From NCBI RefSeq assembly GCF_034190915.1, contig NW_026947501.1:4154001-4218000 (forward strand): a stretch of DNA of 64,000 nucleotides. The letters run 5' to 3'. Source of the stretch: Cavia porcellus (taxonomy: Eukaryota > Chordata > Mammalia > Rodentia > Caviidae). The notes beneath the pieces were generated by a model, which ran no database searches, was not told the origin of the DNA, and saw only the letters and a program-made list of their open reading frames with translations. Positions 25,179 to 38,540 of this stretch are shown here, piece after piece (position 1 is the stretch's first letter; the number at the start of each line of letters is the position of its first letter). The position numbers were made by a program, and so were the translations under genes.

Positions 25179-28100
25179 GGGCGGTCAGCATGGGGAGGTC
25201 AGGAAACATGCAGTGGTAATGTAGGATAGGTTTCTGAAAAAAAAGCGGGGTGGTGCGCATTGTAAGGGTTTCTAACAGGCCATTCACTATTAAGAGTGAG
25301 AAAAACATCACGGGGTGGTTTGAATCAGAGGGCCTGAATTAGGATAGGCAGTGAGTGACAATGTAGGATGGAGAAAAGCTATACAGGGTGGTCTGCATGG
25401 GGAGGTCAGGAAACATGCAGTGGCAATGTAGGATAGTTTTCTGAATAACATGATGGGGTGGTGCGCATTGTAAGGGTTTCTAAAAGGCCATTCACTAGTA
25501 GGAGTGAGAAAAACATCACGGGGTGGTTTGAATCAGATGTTCTGAATTAGGATAGGCAGTGAGTAGCAATGTAGGATGGTGAAAAGTACAACGGCGTGCT
25601 CAGCATGGGGAGGTCAGGAAACATGCAATGGTAATGTAGGATAGGTTTCTGAAAAAAAAAGCGGGGTGGTGCGCATTTTAAGATTTTGTAACAGGCTATT
25701 CACTAGTAGGAGTCAGAAAAACATCACGCGGTGGTGTGAATCCGAGAGCCTGAATTAGGATAGGCAGTGAGTGGCAATTTAGGATGGAGAAAACACCACA
25801 GTGTGGTCAACATGGGGATGTCAGGAACATGCAGTGGTAATGTAGGACAGTTTTCTGAAAAACATCACGGTGTGGTGCGCATTGTAAGTGTTTCTAACAG
25901 GCCATTCACTAGTAGGAGTGAGAAAAACATCACGGGGTGGTGTGAATCGGAGGGCCTGAATTAGGATAGGCAGTGAGTGGCATGTAGGATGGAGAAGAGC
26001 TCCACAGGGTGGTCTGCATGGGGAGGTGAGGAAACATGCAGTTGCAATGTAGGATAGTTTTCTGAAAAACATGACGTGGTGGTGCGCATTGTAAGGGTTT
26101 CTAAAAGGCCATTCACTAGTAGGAGTCAGAAAAACATCACGGGGTGGTTTGAATCAGATGTTCTGAATTAGGATAGGCAGTGAGTAGCAATGTAGGATGG
26201 AGAAAAGTACCACGGGGTGGTCAGCATGGGGAGGTCAGAAAACATGCAGTGGCATGTGGGATAGCTTTCTGAAAAACATTACAGGTTGGTGCGCATTGAA
26301 AGGGTTTCGAACAGGCTATTCACTAATAGGAGTCTGAAAAACATCACGGGGTGGTGTGAATCGGAGGGCCTGATTTAGGATAGGCAGTGAGTGGCAACGT
26401 AAAATGGAGCAAAGCACCACGGGGTGGTCAGGATGGGGAGGTCAGGAAACATGCAGTGGCAATGTAGGATAGGTTTCTGAAAAACATCGCGGGGTGGTGC
26501 GCATTATAAGGGTTTCTAACAGGCCATTCACTAGTAGGAGTGAGAAAAATATAATGGGCTGGTGTGAATCAGAGGGCCTGAATTAGGATACGCTGTGAGT
26601 GGCAATGTAGGATGGAGAGGAGCACCACGGGGTGGTCAGGATGGGGAGTTCAGGAAACATGCAGTGGTAATGTAGACAGTGAGTGTCAATGTAGGATGGA
26701 GAAAAGCACCACGGGTTTGTCAGCATGGGGAGTTAAGGAAACATGCAGAGGCAAAGTAGAATAGGTTTCTGATAAGCATCGCTGGGTAGTGTGCATTGTA
26801 AGGGTTTCTAACAGGCCATTCACTATTAGGAGTTAGAAAAACATCACGGCGTGGTGTGAATCAGATGTTCTGAATCAGGATAGGCAGTGAGTGGCAATGT
26901 AGGAAGGAGGAAAGCACCACGGTGTGGTCAGCATGGGGAGGTCAGGAAACATGCAGTGGCAATGTAGGATAGGTTTCTGAAAAACATCGCCGGGTGGTGC
27001 GAATTGTAAGGGTTTCTAACAGGCCATTCACTAGTAGGAGTGAGAAAAACATCACGGGGTTGTGTGAATCGGGGGGCCTGAATTAGGATAAGAATTGAGT
27101 GGCAATGTAGGATGGAGCAAAGCAAAACAGGGTGGTCAGCATGGGGAGGTCAGGAAACATGCAATGGCAATGTAGGATATTTTTTGAAAAACATCACGGG
27201 GTGGTGCGGATTTTAAGGGTTTCTAACAGGCCGTTCACAAGTAGGGGGGAGAAAAACATCACGAAGTCGTGTGCATAAGATGTTCTGAATTACGATAGGC
27301 AGTGAGTGGCAATGTAGGATGGAGAAAAGCACCACGGGGTGGTCAGCATGTGGAGGTCAGGAAACATGCATTGGCAATGTAGGATAGGTTTCTGAAAAAA
27401 TTCGCGGGATGGTTTGCATTGTAAGGCTTTCTAACAGGCCATTCACTATTAGGAGTGAGAAAAACATCACGGGGTGGTGTGAATCGGAGGGCCTGATTTA
27501 GGATAGGCAGTGAGTGGCAACGTAAAATGGAGCAAAGTACCACGGGGTGGTCAGGATGGGGAGGTCAGGAAACATGCAGTGGCAATGTAGGATAGGTTTC
27601 TGAAAAACATCGCCAGGTGGTGCACATTGTAAGGGTTTCGAACAGGCCAATCACTAGTAGGAGTGAGAAAAACATCACGGGGTGGTGTGAATCGGAGGGC
27701 CTGAATTAGGATAAGCATTGAGTGGCAATGTAAAATGGGGAAAAGCACCACGGGATGGTCATCATGGGGAAGTCAGGAAACATGCAATGGCAATGTAGGA
27801 TATTTTTTGAAAAACAACACGGGGTGGTGCGGATTTTAAGGATTTCTAACAGGCCATTCACTAGTAGGGGTGAGAAAAACATCATGGGGTCGTGTGAATC
27901 GGAGGGTCTGAATTAGGATAGGCTGTGAGTGGCAATGTAGGATGAAGAAAAGCACCACGGGTTTGTCAGCATAGGGAGGCAAGGAAACATGCAGTGGCAA
28001 TGTAGAATAGGTTTCTGATAAGCAACGCTGGGTGGTGCACATTGTTAGGGTTTCTAAGAGGCCATTCACTAGTAGGAGTTAGAACAACATCACGCGGTCG

Positions 28101-31100
28101 TGTGAATCAGAGGTTCTGAATTAGGATAGGCAGTGAGTAGCAATGTAGGATGGAGAAAAGTACCACGGGGTGGTCAGCATGGGGAGGTCAGGAAACATGC
28201 AGTGGCAATGTGGGATAGCTTTCTGAAAAACATTACGAGTTAGTGCGCATTGCAAGGGTTTCTAACAGGCCATTCACTAGTAGGAGTGAGAAAAACATCA
28301 CGGCGTGGTGTGAATCAGAGGGCCTGAATCAGGATAGGCAGTGAGTGGAAATGTAGGATGGAGAAAAGCAACACGGTGTGCTCAGCATGGGGAGGTCAGG
28401 AAACATGCAGTTGCAATGTAGGATAGGTTTCTGAAAAAAAAAAGCGGGTTGGTACGCATTGTAAGGTTTTCTAACAGGCCATTCACTAGTAAGAGTGAGA
28501 AATACATCACGGGGTGGTGTGAATCGGAAGGCCTGATTTAGGATAGGCACTGGGAGGCAATGTAAAATGGAGAAAAGCACCACGGGGTGTTCATCATGGG
28601 GAGGACAGGAAACATGCAGTGGCAATGTAGGATAGTTTTCTGAAAAACATCATGGGGTTGGGTGCATTGTAAGGGTTTCTAACAGGCCATTCACTAGTAG
28701 GAGTGAGAAAAACATCACGAGGTGGTGTGAATCATATGTTCTGAATTAGGAAAGACAGTTAGTGGCAATGTAGGATGGAGAAAAGCACCACGGGGAGGTC
28801 AGCATGGGGAGGTCAGGAAACATGCAGTGGCAATGTACGATAGGTTTCTGAAAAACATCGCGGGTTGGTGCACTTTGTAAGGCTTTGTAACAGGCCATTC
28901 AATAGTAGGAGTGAGAAAAACATCACGGGGTGGTGTGAATCGGAGGGCCTGAATTACGATAGGCAGTGAGTGGAAACGTAAATTGGAGAAAAGCACCACG
29001 GTGTGGTCAGCATGGGGAGGTCATGAAACATGCAGTGGCAATGTAGGATAGGTTTCTGAAAAACATCACGGGGTGGTGTGCATTGTAAGGGATTCTAACA
29101 GGCCATTCACTAGTAGGAGTGAGAAAAATATAACAGGGTGGTGTGAATTGGAGGGCCTGAATCAGGATAGGCAGTGAGTGGCAATGTAGGATGGAGAAAA
29201 GCACCACGGGGTGGTCAGCATGGGGAGGTAAGGAAACATGCATTGGCAATGTACGATAAGTTTCTGAAAACCGTCGCGGGGATGTTCGCATTGTAAGAGT
29301 TTATAGAAGGCCATTCACTAGTACGAGTGAGAAAAACATCACGTGGTGGTGTGAATCGGAGGGTCTGAATTAGAATAGGCTGTGAGTGGCAATGTAGGAT
29401 GGAGAAAAGCACCACAGGTTTGTCATCATGTTGAGGTAAGGAAACATGCAGAGGCAATGTAGAATAGGTTTCTGATAAGCATCGCTGGGTGGTGCGCATT
29501 GTAAGGGTTTCTAACAGGCCATTCACTAGTAGGAGTGAGAAAAACATCACGGCGTGGTGTGAATCGGAGGGCCTGATTTAGCATAGGCAGTGAGGGGCAT
29601 TGTAGGATGGAAAAAAGCTCCACAGGGTGGTCCGCAAGGGAAGGTCAGGAAACATGCAGTGGCAATGTAGGATAGTTTTCTGAAAAACATGACGGGGTGG
29701 TGCGCATTGTAAGGGTTTTTAAAAGGCCATTCACTAGTAGGAGTGAGAAAAGCATCAAGGGGTGCTTTGAATCAGATGTTCTGAATTAGGATAGGCAGTG
29801 AGTGGCAATGTAGGATGGAGAAAAGCACCACGTGGTGGGCATCATGGGGAGGACAGGAAACATGCAGTGGCAATGTAGGATAGTTTTCTGAAAAACATCA
29901 CGGGGTGGTGCGCATTGTAAGGGTTTCTAACAGGCCATTCACTAGTAGGAGTGAAAACAACATCACGCGGTGGTGTGAATCGGAGGCCCTGAATTAGGAT
30001 GGGCAGTGAGTGGCAATTTAGGATGGAGAAAACACCACAGGGCGGTCAGCATGGGGAGGTCAGGAAACATGCAGTGGCAATGTGGGATAGGTGTCTGAAC
30101 AAAAAAGCGGGGTGGTGCGCATTGTAAGGGTTTCTAACAGGCCATTCACTAGTAGGAGTGAAAACAACATCACGCGGTGGTGTGAATCGGAGGCCCTGAA
30201 TTAGGATGGGCAGTGAGTGGCAACGTAGGATGGAGAAAAGCACCATGGGGTGGTCAGGATGGGAAGGTCAGAAAACATGCAATGGCAATGCAGAATCGGT
30301 TTCTGAAAAACATCGCGGGGTTTGACGCAGTGTAAGGGTATGTAACAGGCCATTCACTAGTAGGAGTGAGAAATACATCATTGTGTATTGTGAATCGGAG
30401 GGCCTGAATCAAGTTAGTCAATGAGTGGCAATGTAGGATGGAGAAAAGCACCACGGGTTTTTGAGCATGGGAAAGTCAGGAAACATGCAATGGCAATGTA
30501 GGATAGGTTTCTGAAAAACATCGCGGGGTGGTGCACATTGTAAGGGTTTGTAGCATGCCATTCACTAGTAGGAGTGAGAAAAAGATCACGGGGTGGTGTG
30601 AATTGGAGGGCCTGAATTATGATAGGCAGTGAGTGGCAATGTAGGATGGAGAAAAGCACCACGGGGTGGTCAACATGGGGAAGTCAGGAAACATACAGTG
30701 GCAATGTAGGATAGATTTCTGAAAAACATCGTGGGGTGGTGCCCATGGTAAGGATTTCTAACAAGCCATTCACAAGTAGGAGTGAAAAAAACATCACGGG
30801 GTGGTGTGAGTCAAAGGGCCTGAATTAGGAAAAGCAGTGAGTGGCAATGTAGGATGGAGAAAAGCACCACAGGGTGGTCAGCATGGGGAGGTCAGGAAAC
30901 ATGCATTGGCAATGTAGGATAAGTTTCTGAAAAACATCGCCGGTGGTGCGCATTGTAAGGGTTTCTAACAGGCCATTCACTACTAGGAATGAAAAAAACA
31001 TCACGGGGTGGTGTGAATCGGAGGGCCTGAATTAGGATAGGCATTGAGAGGCAATGTAGGATAGAGAAAATCAGCACAGCATGTTCAGCATGGGGAGCAC

Positions 31101-33571
31101 AGGAAACATGCAGTGGCAATGTAGGATAGGTTTCTGAAAAAAAAAAGGGGAGTGGTCCGCATTGTAAGGCTTTCTAAAAGGCCATTCACTAGTAGGAGTC
31201 AGAAAAACATCACGGGGTGGTGTGAATTGGAGGGTCTGAATTAGGATAGGCTGTGAGTGAAAATGTAGCATGGAGAAAAGCACCATGGGTTTGTCAGCAT
31301 GGGGAGATAAGGAAACATGCAGAGGCAATGTAGAATAGGTTTCTGATAAGCATCGCTGGGTGGTGCGCATTGTAAGGGTTTCTATCAGGCCATTCACTAG
31401 TAGGAGTGAGAACAACATCACGCGGTGCTGTGAATCGGAGGCCCTGAATTAGGATAGGCAGTGAGGGGCAATTTAGGATGGAGAAAACACCACAGGGTGG
31501 TCAGCATGGGGAGGTCAGGAAACATGCAGTGGTAATGTATGATAGCTTTCTGAAAAAAAAGCGGGGTGATGCGCATTGTAGGTGTTTCTAACAGGCCATT
31601 CACTATTAAGAGTGAGAAAAACATCATGGGGTGGTTTGAATCGGAGGGCCTGAATTAGGATAGGCAGTGAGTGGCAATGTAGGATGGAGAAAAGCTATAC
31701 AGGGTGGTCTGCATGGGGAGGTCAGGAAACATGCAGTGGCAATGTAGGATAGTTTTCTAAAAAACATGATTGGGTTGTGCGCATTGTAAGTCTTTCTAAA
31801 AGGCCATTCACTAGTAGGAGTGAGAAAAACATCATGGGGTGGTTTGAATCAGATGTACTGAATTAGGATAGGCAGTGAGTAGCAATGTAGGATGGAGAAA
31901 AGTACCACGGGGTTGTCAGCATGGGGAGGTCAGGAAACATGCAATGGCAATGTGGGATAGCTTTCTGAAAAACATTACAGGTTGGTGCGCATTGCAAAGG
32001 TTTCTAACAGGCCATTCACTAGTAGGAGTGAGAAAAACATCACGGCGTGGTGTGAATCAGAGGGCCTGAATCAGGATAGGCAGTGAGTGGAAATGTAGCA
32101 TGGAGAAAAGCAACACGGGGTGCTCAGCATGGGGAGGTCAGGAAACATGCAGTTGCAATGTAGGATAGGTTTCTGATAAAAAAAGCGGGTAAGTACGCAT
32201 TGTAAGGTTTTCTAACAGGCCATTCACTAGTAGGAGTGAGAAATACATCACTGGGTGGTGTGAATCGGAAGGCCTGATTTAGGATAGGCAGTGGGTGGCA
32301 ATGTAAAATGGAGAAAAGCACCACGGGGTGTTCATCATGGGGAGGACAGGAAACATGCAGTGGCAATGTAGGATAGTTTTCTGAAAAACATCATGGGGTT
32401 GGGTGCATTGTAAGGGTTTCTAACAGGCCATTCACTAGTAGGAGTGAGAAAAACATCACGGGATGGTGTGAATCAGATGTTCTGAATTAGGAAAGGCAGT
32501 TAATGGCAATGTTGGATGGAGAAATGAACCACGGGGTGGTCAGCATGGGGAGGTCAGGAAACATGCAGTGGCAATGTAGGATAGGTTTCTGAAAAACATC
32601 ACGGGGTGGTGTGCATTGTAAGGGATTCTAACAGGCCATTCACTAGTAGGAGTGAGAAAAATATAACAGGGTGGTGTGAATTGGAGGGCCCGAATCAGGA
32701 TAGGCAGTGAGTGGCAATGTAGGATGGAGAAAAGCACAACGGGGTGGTCAGCATGGGGAGGTAAGGAAACATGCATTGGCAATGTACAATAAGTTTCTGA
32801 AAAAGGTCGCGGGGATGTTCGCATTGTAAGAGTTTGTAGAAGGCCATTCACTAGTACGAGTGAGAAAAACATCACGTCGTGGTGTGAATCGGAGGATCTG
32901 AATTAGAATAGGCTGTGAGTGGCATTGTAGGATGGAAAAAAGCACCACAGGGTGGTCTGCAATGGGAGTTCAGGAAACATGCAGTGGCAATGTAGGATAG
33001 TTTTCTGAAAAACATGACGGGGTGGTGCGCATTGTAAGGGTTTCTAAAAGGCCATTCACTAGAAGGAGTGAGAAAAGCATCACGGGGTGCTTTGAATCAG
33101 ATGTTCTGAATTAGGATAGGCAGTGAGTGGCAATGTAGGATGGAGAAAAGCACCACGGGGTGGTCATCATGGGGAGGTCAGGACACATGCAGTGGCAATG
33201 TAGGATAGGTTTCTGAAAAACATCGCGGGTGGTGAGGATTGTAAGGGTTTCTAACAGGCCATTCACTAGTAGGAGTGAGAAATACATCACGGGGTGGTGT
33301 GAATCCGAGGGCCTGAATTATGATAGGCAGTGAGTGGCAATGTAGGATGGAGAAAAGCACCACGGGGTGGGCATCATTGGGAGGACAGGAAACATGCAGT
33401 GGCAATGTAGGATAGTTTTCTGAAAAACATCATGGGGTGGTGCGCATTGTAAGGGTTTCTAACAGGCCATTCACTAGTAGGAGTGAAAACAACATCACGC
33501 GGTGGTGTGAATCGGAGGCCCTGAATTAGGATGGGCAGTGAGTGGCAATTTAGGATGGAGAAAACACCACA
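25179..33571. repeat. Satellite higher-order repeat A, copy 4
   Basis: Fourth copy, 8,393 bp. Private substitutions were located at 28865 (T), 32252 (T), 32738 (A) and 32788 (A), three of them within about 540 bp. Otherwise the monomer order and sequence match the other copies. No gene is present. Confidence 0.95.
26609..26692. repeat. Truncated 84-bp monomer, unit A copy 4
   Basis: Same deletion breakpoints as in the other unit A copies. Confidence 0.9.
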
Positions 33572-36500
33572 GGGCGGTCAGCATGGGGAGGTCAGGAAAC
33601 ATGCAGTGGTAATGTAGGATAGGTTTCTGAAAAAAAAGCGGGGTGGTGCGCATTGTAAGGGTTTCTAACAGGCCATTCACTATTAAGAGTGAGAAAAACA
33701 TCACGGGGTGGTTTGAATCAGAGGGCCTGAATTAGGATAGGCAGTGAGTGACAATGTAGGATGGAGAAAAGCTATACAGGGTGGTCTGCATGGGGAGGTC
33801 AGGAAACATGCAGTGGCAATGTAGGATAGTTTTCTGAATAACATGATGGGGTGGTGCGCATTGTAAGGGTTTCTAAAAGGCCATTCACTAGTAGGAGTGA
33901 GAAAAACATCACGGGGTGGTTTGAATCAGATGTTCTGAATTAGGATAGGCAGTGAGTAGCAATGTAGGATGGTGAAAAGTACAACGGCGTGCTCAGCATG
34001 GGGAGGTCAGGAAACATGCAATGGTAATGTAGGATAGGTTTCTGAAAAAAAAAGCGGGGTGGTGCGCATTTTAAGATTTTGTAACAGGCTATTCACTAGT
34101 AGGAGTCAGAAAAACATCACGCGGTGGTGTGAATCCGAGAGCCTGAATTAGGATAGGCAGTGAGTGGCAATTTAGGATGGAGAAAACACCACAGTGTGGT
34201 CAACATGGGGATGTCAGGAACATGCAGTGGTAATGTAGGACAGTTTTCTGAAAAACATCACGGTGTGGTGCGCATTGTAAGTGTTTCTAACAGGCCATTC
34301 ACTAGTAGGAGTGAGAAAAACATCACGGGGTGGTGTGAATCGGAGGGCCTGAATTAGGATAGGCAGTGAGTGGCATGTAGGATGGAGAAGAGCTCCACAG
34401 GGTGGTCTGCATGGGGAGGTGAGGAAACATGCAGTTGCAATGTAGGATAGTTTTCTGAAAAACATGACGTGGTGGTGCGCATTGTAAGGGTTTCTAAAAG
34501 GCCATTCACTAGTAGGAGTCAGAAAAACATCACGGGGTGGTTTGAATCAGATGTTCTGAATTAGGATAGGCAGTGAGTAGCAATGTAGGATGGAGAAAAG
34601 TACCACGGGGTGGTCAGCATGGGGAGGTCAGAAAACATGCAGTGGCATGTGGGATAGCTTTCTGAAAAACATTACAGGTTGGTGCGCATTGAAAGGGTTT
34701 CGAACAGGCTATTCACTAATAGGAGTCTGAAAAACATCACGGGGTGGTGTGAATCGGAGGGCCTGATTTAGGATAGGCAGTGAGTGGCAACGTAAAATGG
34801 AGCAAAGCACCACGGGGTGGTCAGGATGGGGAGGTCAGGAAACATGCAGTGGCAATGTAGGATAGGTTTCTGAAAAACATCGCGGGGTGGTGCGCATTAT
34901 AAGGGTTTCTAACAGGCCATTCACTAGTAGGAGTGAGAAAAATATAATGGGCTGGTGTGAATCAGAGGGCCTGAATTAGGATACGCTGTGAGTGGCAATG
35001 TAGGATGGAGAGGAGCACCACGGGGTGGTCAGGATGGGGAGTTCAGGAAACATGCAGTGGTAATGTAGACAGTGAGTGTCAATGTAGGATGGAGAAAAGC
35101 ACCACGGGTTTGTCAGCATGGGGAGTTAAGGAAACATGCAGAGGCAAAGTAGAATAGGTTTCTGATAAGCATCGCTGGGTAGTGTGCATTGTAAGGGTTT
35201 CTAACAGGCCATTCACTATTAGGAGTTAGAAAAACATCACGGCGTGGTGTGAATCAGATGTTCTGAATCAGGATAGGCAGTGAGTGGCAATGTAGGAAGG
35301 AGGAAAGCACCACGGTGTGGTCAGCATGGGGAGGTCAGGAAACATGCAGTGGCAATGTAGGATAGGTTTCTGAAAAACATCGCCGGGTGGTGCGAATTGT
35401 AAGGGTTTCTAACAGGCCATTCACTAGTAGGAGTGAGAAAAACATCACGGGGTTGTGTGAATCGGGGGGCCTGAATTAGGATAAGAATTGAGTGGCAATG
35501 TAGGATGGAGCAAAGCAAAACAGGGTGGTCAGCATGGGGAGGTCAGGAAACATGCAATGGCAATGTAGGATATTTTTTGAAAAACATCACGGGGTGGTGC
35601 GGATTTTAAGGGTTTCTAACAGGCCGTTCACAAGTAGGGGGGAGAAAAACATCACGAAGTCGTGTGCATAAGATGTTCTGAATTACGATAGGCAGTGAGT
35701 GGCAATGTAGGATGGAGAAAAGCACCACGGGGTGGTCAGCATGTGGAGGTCAGGAAACATGCATTGGCAATGTAGGATAGGTTTCTGAAAAAATTCGCGG
35801 GATGGTTTGCATTGTAAGGCTTTCTAACAGGCCATTCACTATTAGGAGTGAGAAAAACATCACGGGGTGGTGTGAATCGGAGGGCCTGATTTAGGATAGG
35901 CAGTGAGTGGCAACGTAAAATGGAGCAAAGTACCACGGGGTGGTCAGGATGGGGAGGTCAGGAAACATGCAGTGGCAATGTAGGATAGGTTTCTGAAAAA
36001 CATCGCCAGGTGGTGCACATTGTAAGGGTTTCGAACAGGCCAATCACTAGTAGGAGTGAGAAAAACATCACGGGGTGGTGTGAATCGGAGGGCCTGAATT
36101 AGGATAAGCATTGAGTGGCAATGTAAAATGGGGAAAAGCACCACGGGATGGTCATCATGGGGAAGTCAGGAAACATGCAATGGCAATGTAGGATATTTTT
36201 TGAAAAACAACACGGGGTGGTGCGGATTTTAAGGATTTCTAACAGGCCATTCACTAGTAGGGGTGAGAAAAACATCATGGGGTCGTGTGAATCGGAGGGT
36301 CTGAATTAGGATAGGCTGTGAGTGGCAATGTAGGATGAAGAAAAGCACCACGGGTTTGTCAGCATAGGGAGGCAAGGAAACATGCAGTGGCAATGTAGAA
36401 TAGGTTTCTGATAAGCAACGCTGGGTGGTGCACATTGTTAGGGTTTCTAAGAGGCCATTCACTAGTAGGAGTTAGAACAACATCACGCGGTCGTGTGAAT

Positions 36501-38470
36501 CAGAGGTTCTGAATTAGGATAGGCAGTGAGTAGCAATGTAGGATGGAGAAAAGTACCACGGAGTGGTCAGCATGGGGAGGTCAGGAAACATGCAGTGGCA
36601 ATGTGGGATAGCTTTCTGAAAAACATTACGAGTTAGTGCGCATTGCAAGGGTTTCTAACAGGCCATTCACTAGTAGGAGTGAGAAAAACATCACGGCGTG
36701 GTGTGAATCAGAGGGCCTGAATCAGGATAGGCAGTGAGTGGAAATGTAGGATGGAGAAAAGCAACACGGTGTGCTCAGCATGGGGAGGTCAGGAAACATG
36801 CAGTTGCAATGTAGGATAGGTTTCTGAAAAAAAAAAAGCGGGTTGGTACGCATTGTAAGGTTTTCTAACAGGCCATTCACTAGTAAGAGTGAGAAATACA
36901 TCACGGGGTGGTGTGAATCGGAAGGCCTGATTTAGGATAGGCACTGGGAGGCAATGTAAAATGGAGAAAAGCACCACGGGGTGTTCATCATGGGGAGGAC
37001 AGGAAACATGCAGTGGCAATGTAGGATAGTTTTCTGAAAAACATCATGGGGTTGGGTGCATTGTAAGGGTTTCTAACAGGCCATTCACTAGTAGGAGTGA
37101 GAAAAACATCACGAGGTGGTGTGAATCATATGTTCTGAATTAGGAAAGACAGTTAGTGGCAATGTAGGATGGAGAAAAGCACCACGGGGAGGTCAGCATG
37201 GGGAGGTCAGGAAACATGCAGTGGCAATGTACGATAGGTTTCTGAAAAACATCGCGGGGTGGTGCACTTTGTAAGGCTTTGTAACAGGCCATTCAATAGT
37301 AGGAGTGAGAAAAACATCACGGGGTGGTGTGAATCGGAGGGCCTGAATTACGATAGGCAGTGAGTGGAAACGTAAATTGGAGAAAAGCACCACGGTGTGG
37401 TCAGCATGGGGAGGTCATGAAACATGCAGTGGCAATGTAGGATAGGTTTCTGAAAAACATCACGGGGTGGTGTGCATTGTAAGGGATTCTAACAGGCCAT
37501 TCACTAGTAGGAGTGAGAAAAATATAACAGGGTGGTGTGAATTGGAGGGCCTGAATCAGGATAGGCAGTGAGTGGCAATGTAGGATGGAGAAAAGCACCA
37601 CGGGGTGGTCAGCATGGGGAGGTAAGGAAACATGCATTGGCAATGTACGATAAGTTTCTGAAAACCGTCGCGGGGATGTTCGCATTGTAAGAGTTTATAG
37701 AAGGCCATTCACTAGTACGAGTGAGAAAAACATCACGTGGTGGTGTGAATCGGAGGGTCTGAATTAGAATAGGCTGTGAGTGGCAATGTAGGATGGAGAA
37801 AAGCACCACAGGTTTGTCATCATGTTGAGGTAAGGAAACATGCAGAGGCAATGTAGAATAGGTTTCTGATAAGCATCGCTGGGTGGTGCGCATTGTAAGG
37901 GTTTCTAACAGGCCATTCACTAGTAGGAGTGAGAAAAACATCACGGCGTGGTGTGAATCGGAGGGCCTGATTTAGCATAGGCAGTGAGGGGCATTGTAGG
38001 ATGGAAAAAAGCTCCACAGGGTGGTCCGCAAGGGAAGGTCAGGAAACATGCAGTGGCAATGTAGGATAGTTTTCTGAAAAACATGACGGGGTGGTGCGCA
38101 TTGTAAGGGTTTTTAAAAGGCCATTCACTAGTAGGAGTGAGAAAAGCATCAAGGGGTGCTTTGAATCAGATGTTCTGAATTAGGATAGGCAGTGAGTGGC
38201 AATGTAGGATGGAGAAAAGCACCACGTGGTGGGCATCATGGGGAGGACAGGAAACATGCAGTGGCAATGTAGGATAGTTTTCTGAAAAACATCACGGGGT
38301 GGTGCGCATTGTAAGGGTTTCTAACAGGCCATTCACTAGTAGGAGTGAAAACAACATCACGCGGTGGTGTGAATCGGAGGCCCTGAATTAGGATGGGCAG
38401 TGAGTGGCAATTTAGGATGGAGAAAACACCACAGGGCGGTCAGCATGGGGAGGTCAGGAAACATGCAGTG
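33572..38470. repeat. Satellite higher-order repeat A, copy 5 (partial)
   Basis: Follows unit A for about 4.9 kb (roughly 58% of a unit) and then loses register. The monomer at about 38,218-38,430 still matches unit phase 4,646-4,860. From about 38,470 the sequence no longer follows phase 4,895 onward. Private changes are A at 36562 and a longer A-run near 36,827-36,837. The copy is cut off by the junction with array B. Confidence 0.93.
35002..35085. repeat. Truncated 84-bp monomer, unit A copy 5
   Basis: Same deletion breakpoints as in the other unit A copies. None was found in array B. Confidence 0.9.
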
Positions 38471-38540
38471 GTAATGTGGGATAGGTTTCTGAAAAAAAAG
38501 CGGGGTGGTGCGCATTGTAAGGGTTTCTAACAGGCCTTTC
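38440..38540. other. Junction between satellite arrays A and B
   Basis: Left of here the sequence follows unit A phase ~4,860. By about 38,520-38,550 it matches array B at 47,388-47,418 (offset 8,868), including the B-type GCCTTTCACTAGTAGGATG. The segment between resembles unit A phase ~8,400-8,500 and also B monomers, so the exact breakpoint is blurred over about 100 bp. No foreign sequence or microhomology scar is visible, and monomer phase is kept. This suggests homologous (unequal) exchange between monomers. Confidence 0.75.

Noticed and set aside
1..38470. CRISPR-like or other regularly spaced repeat-spacer array
   Set aside because: There are no unique spacers. The whole 208-bp period is repeated, and the ERV shows a eukaryotic mammalian-type genome.
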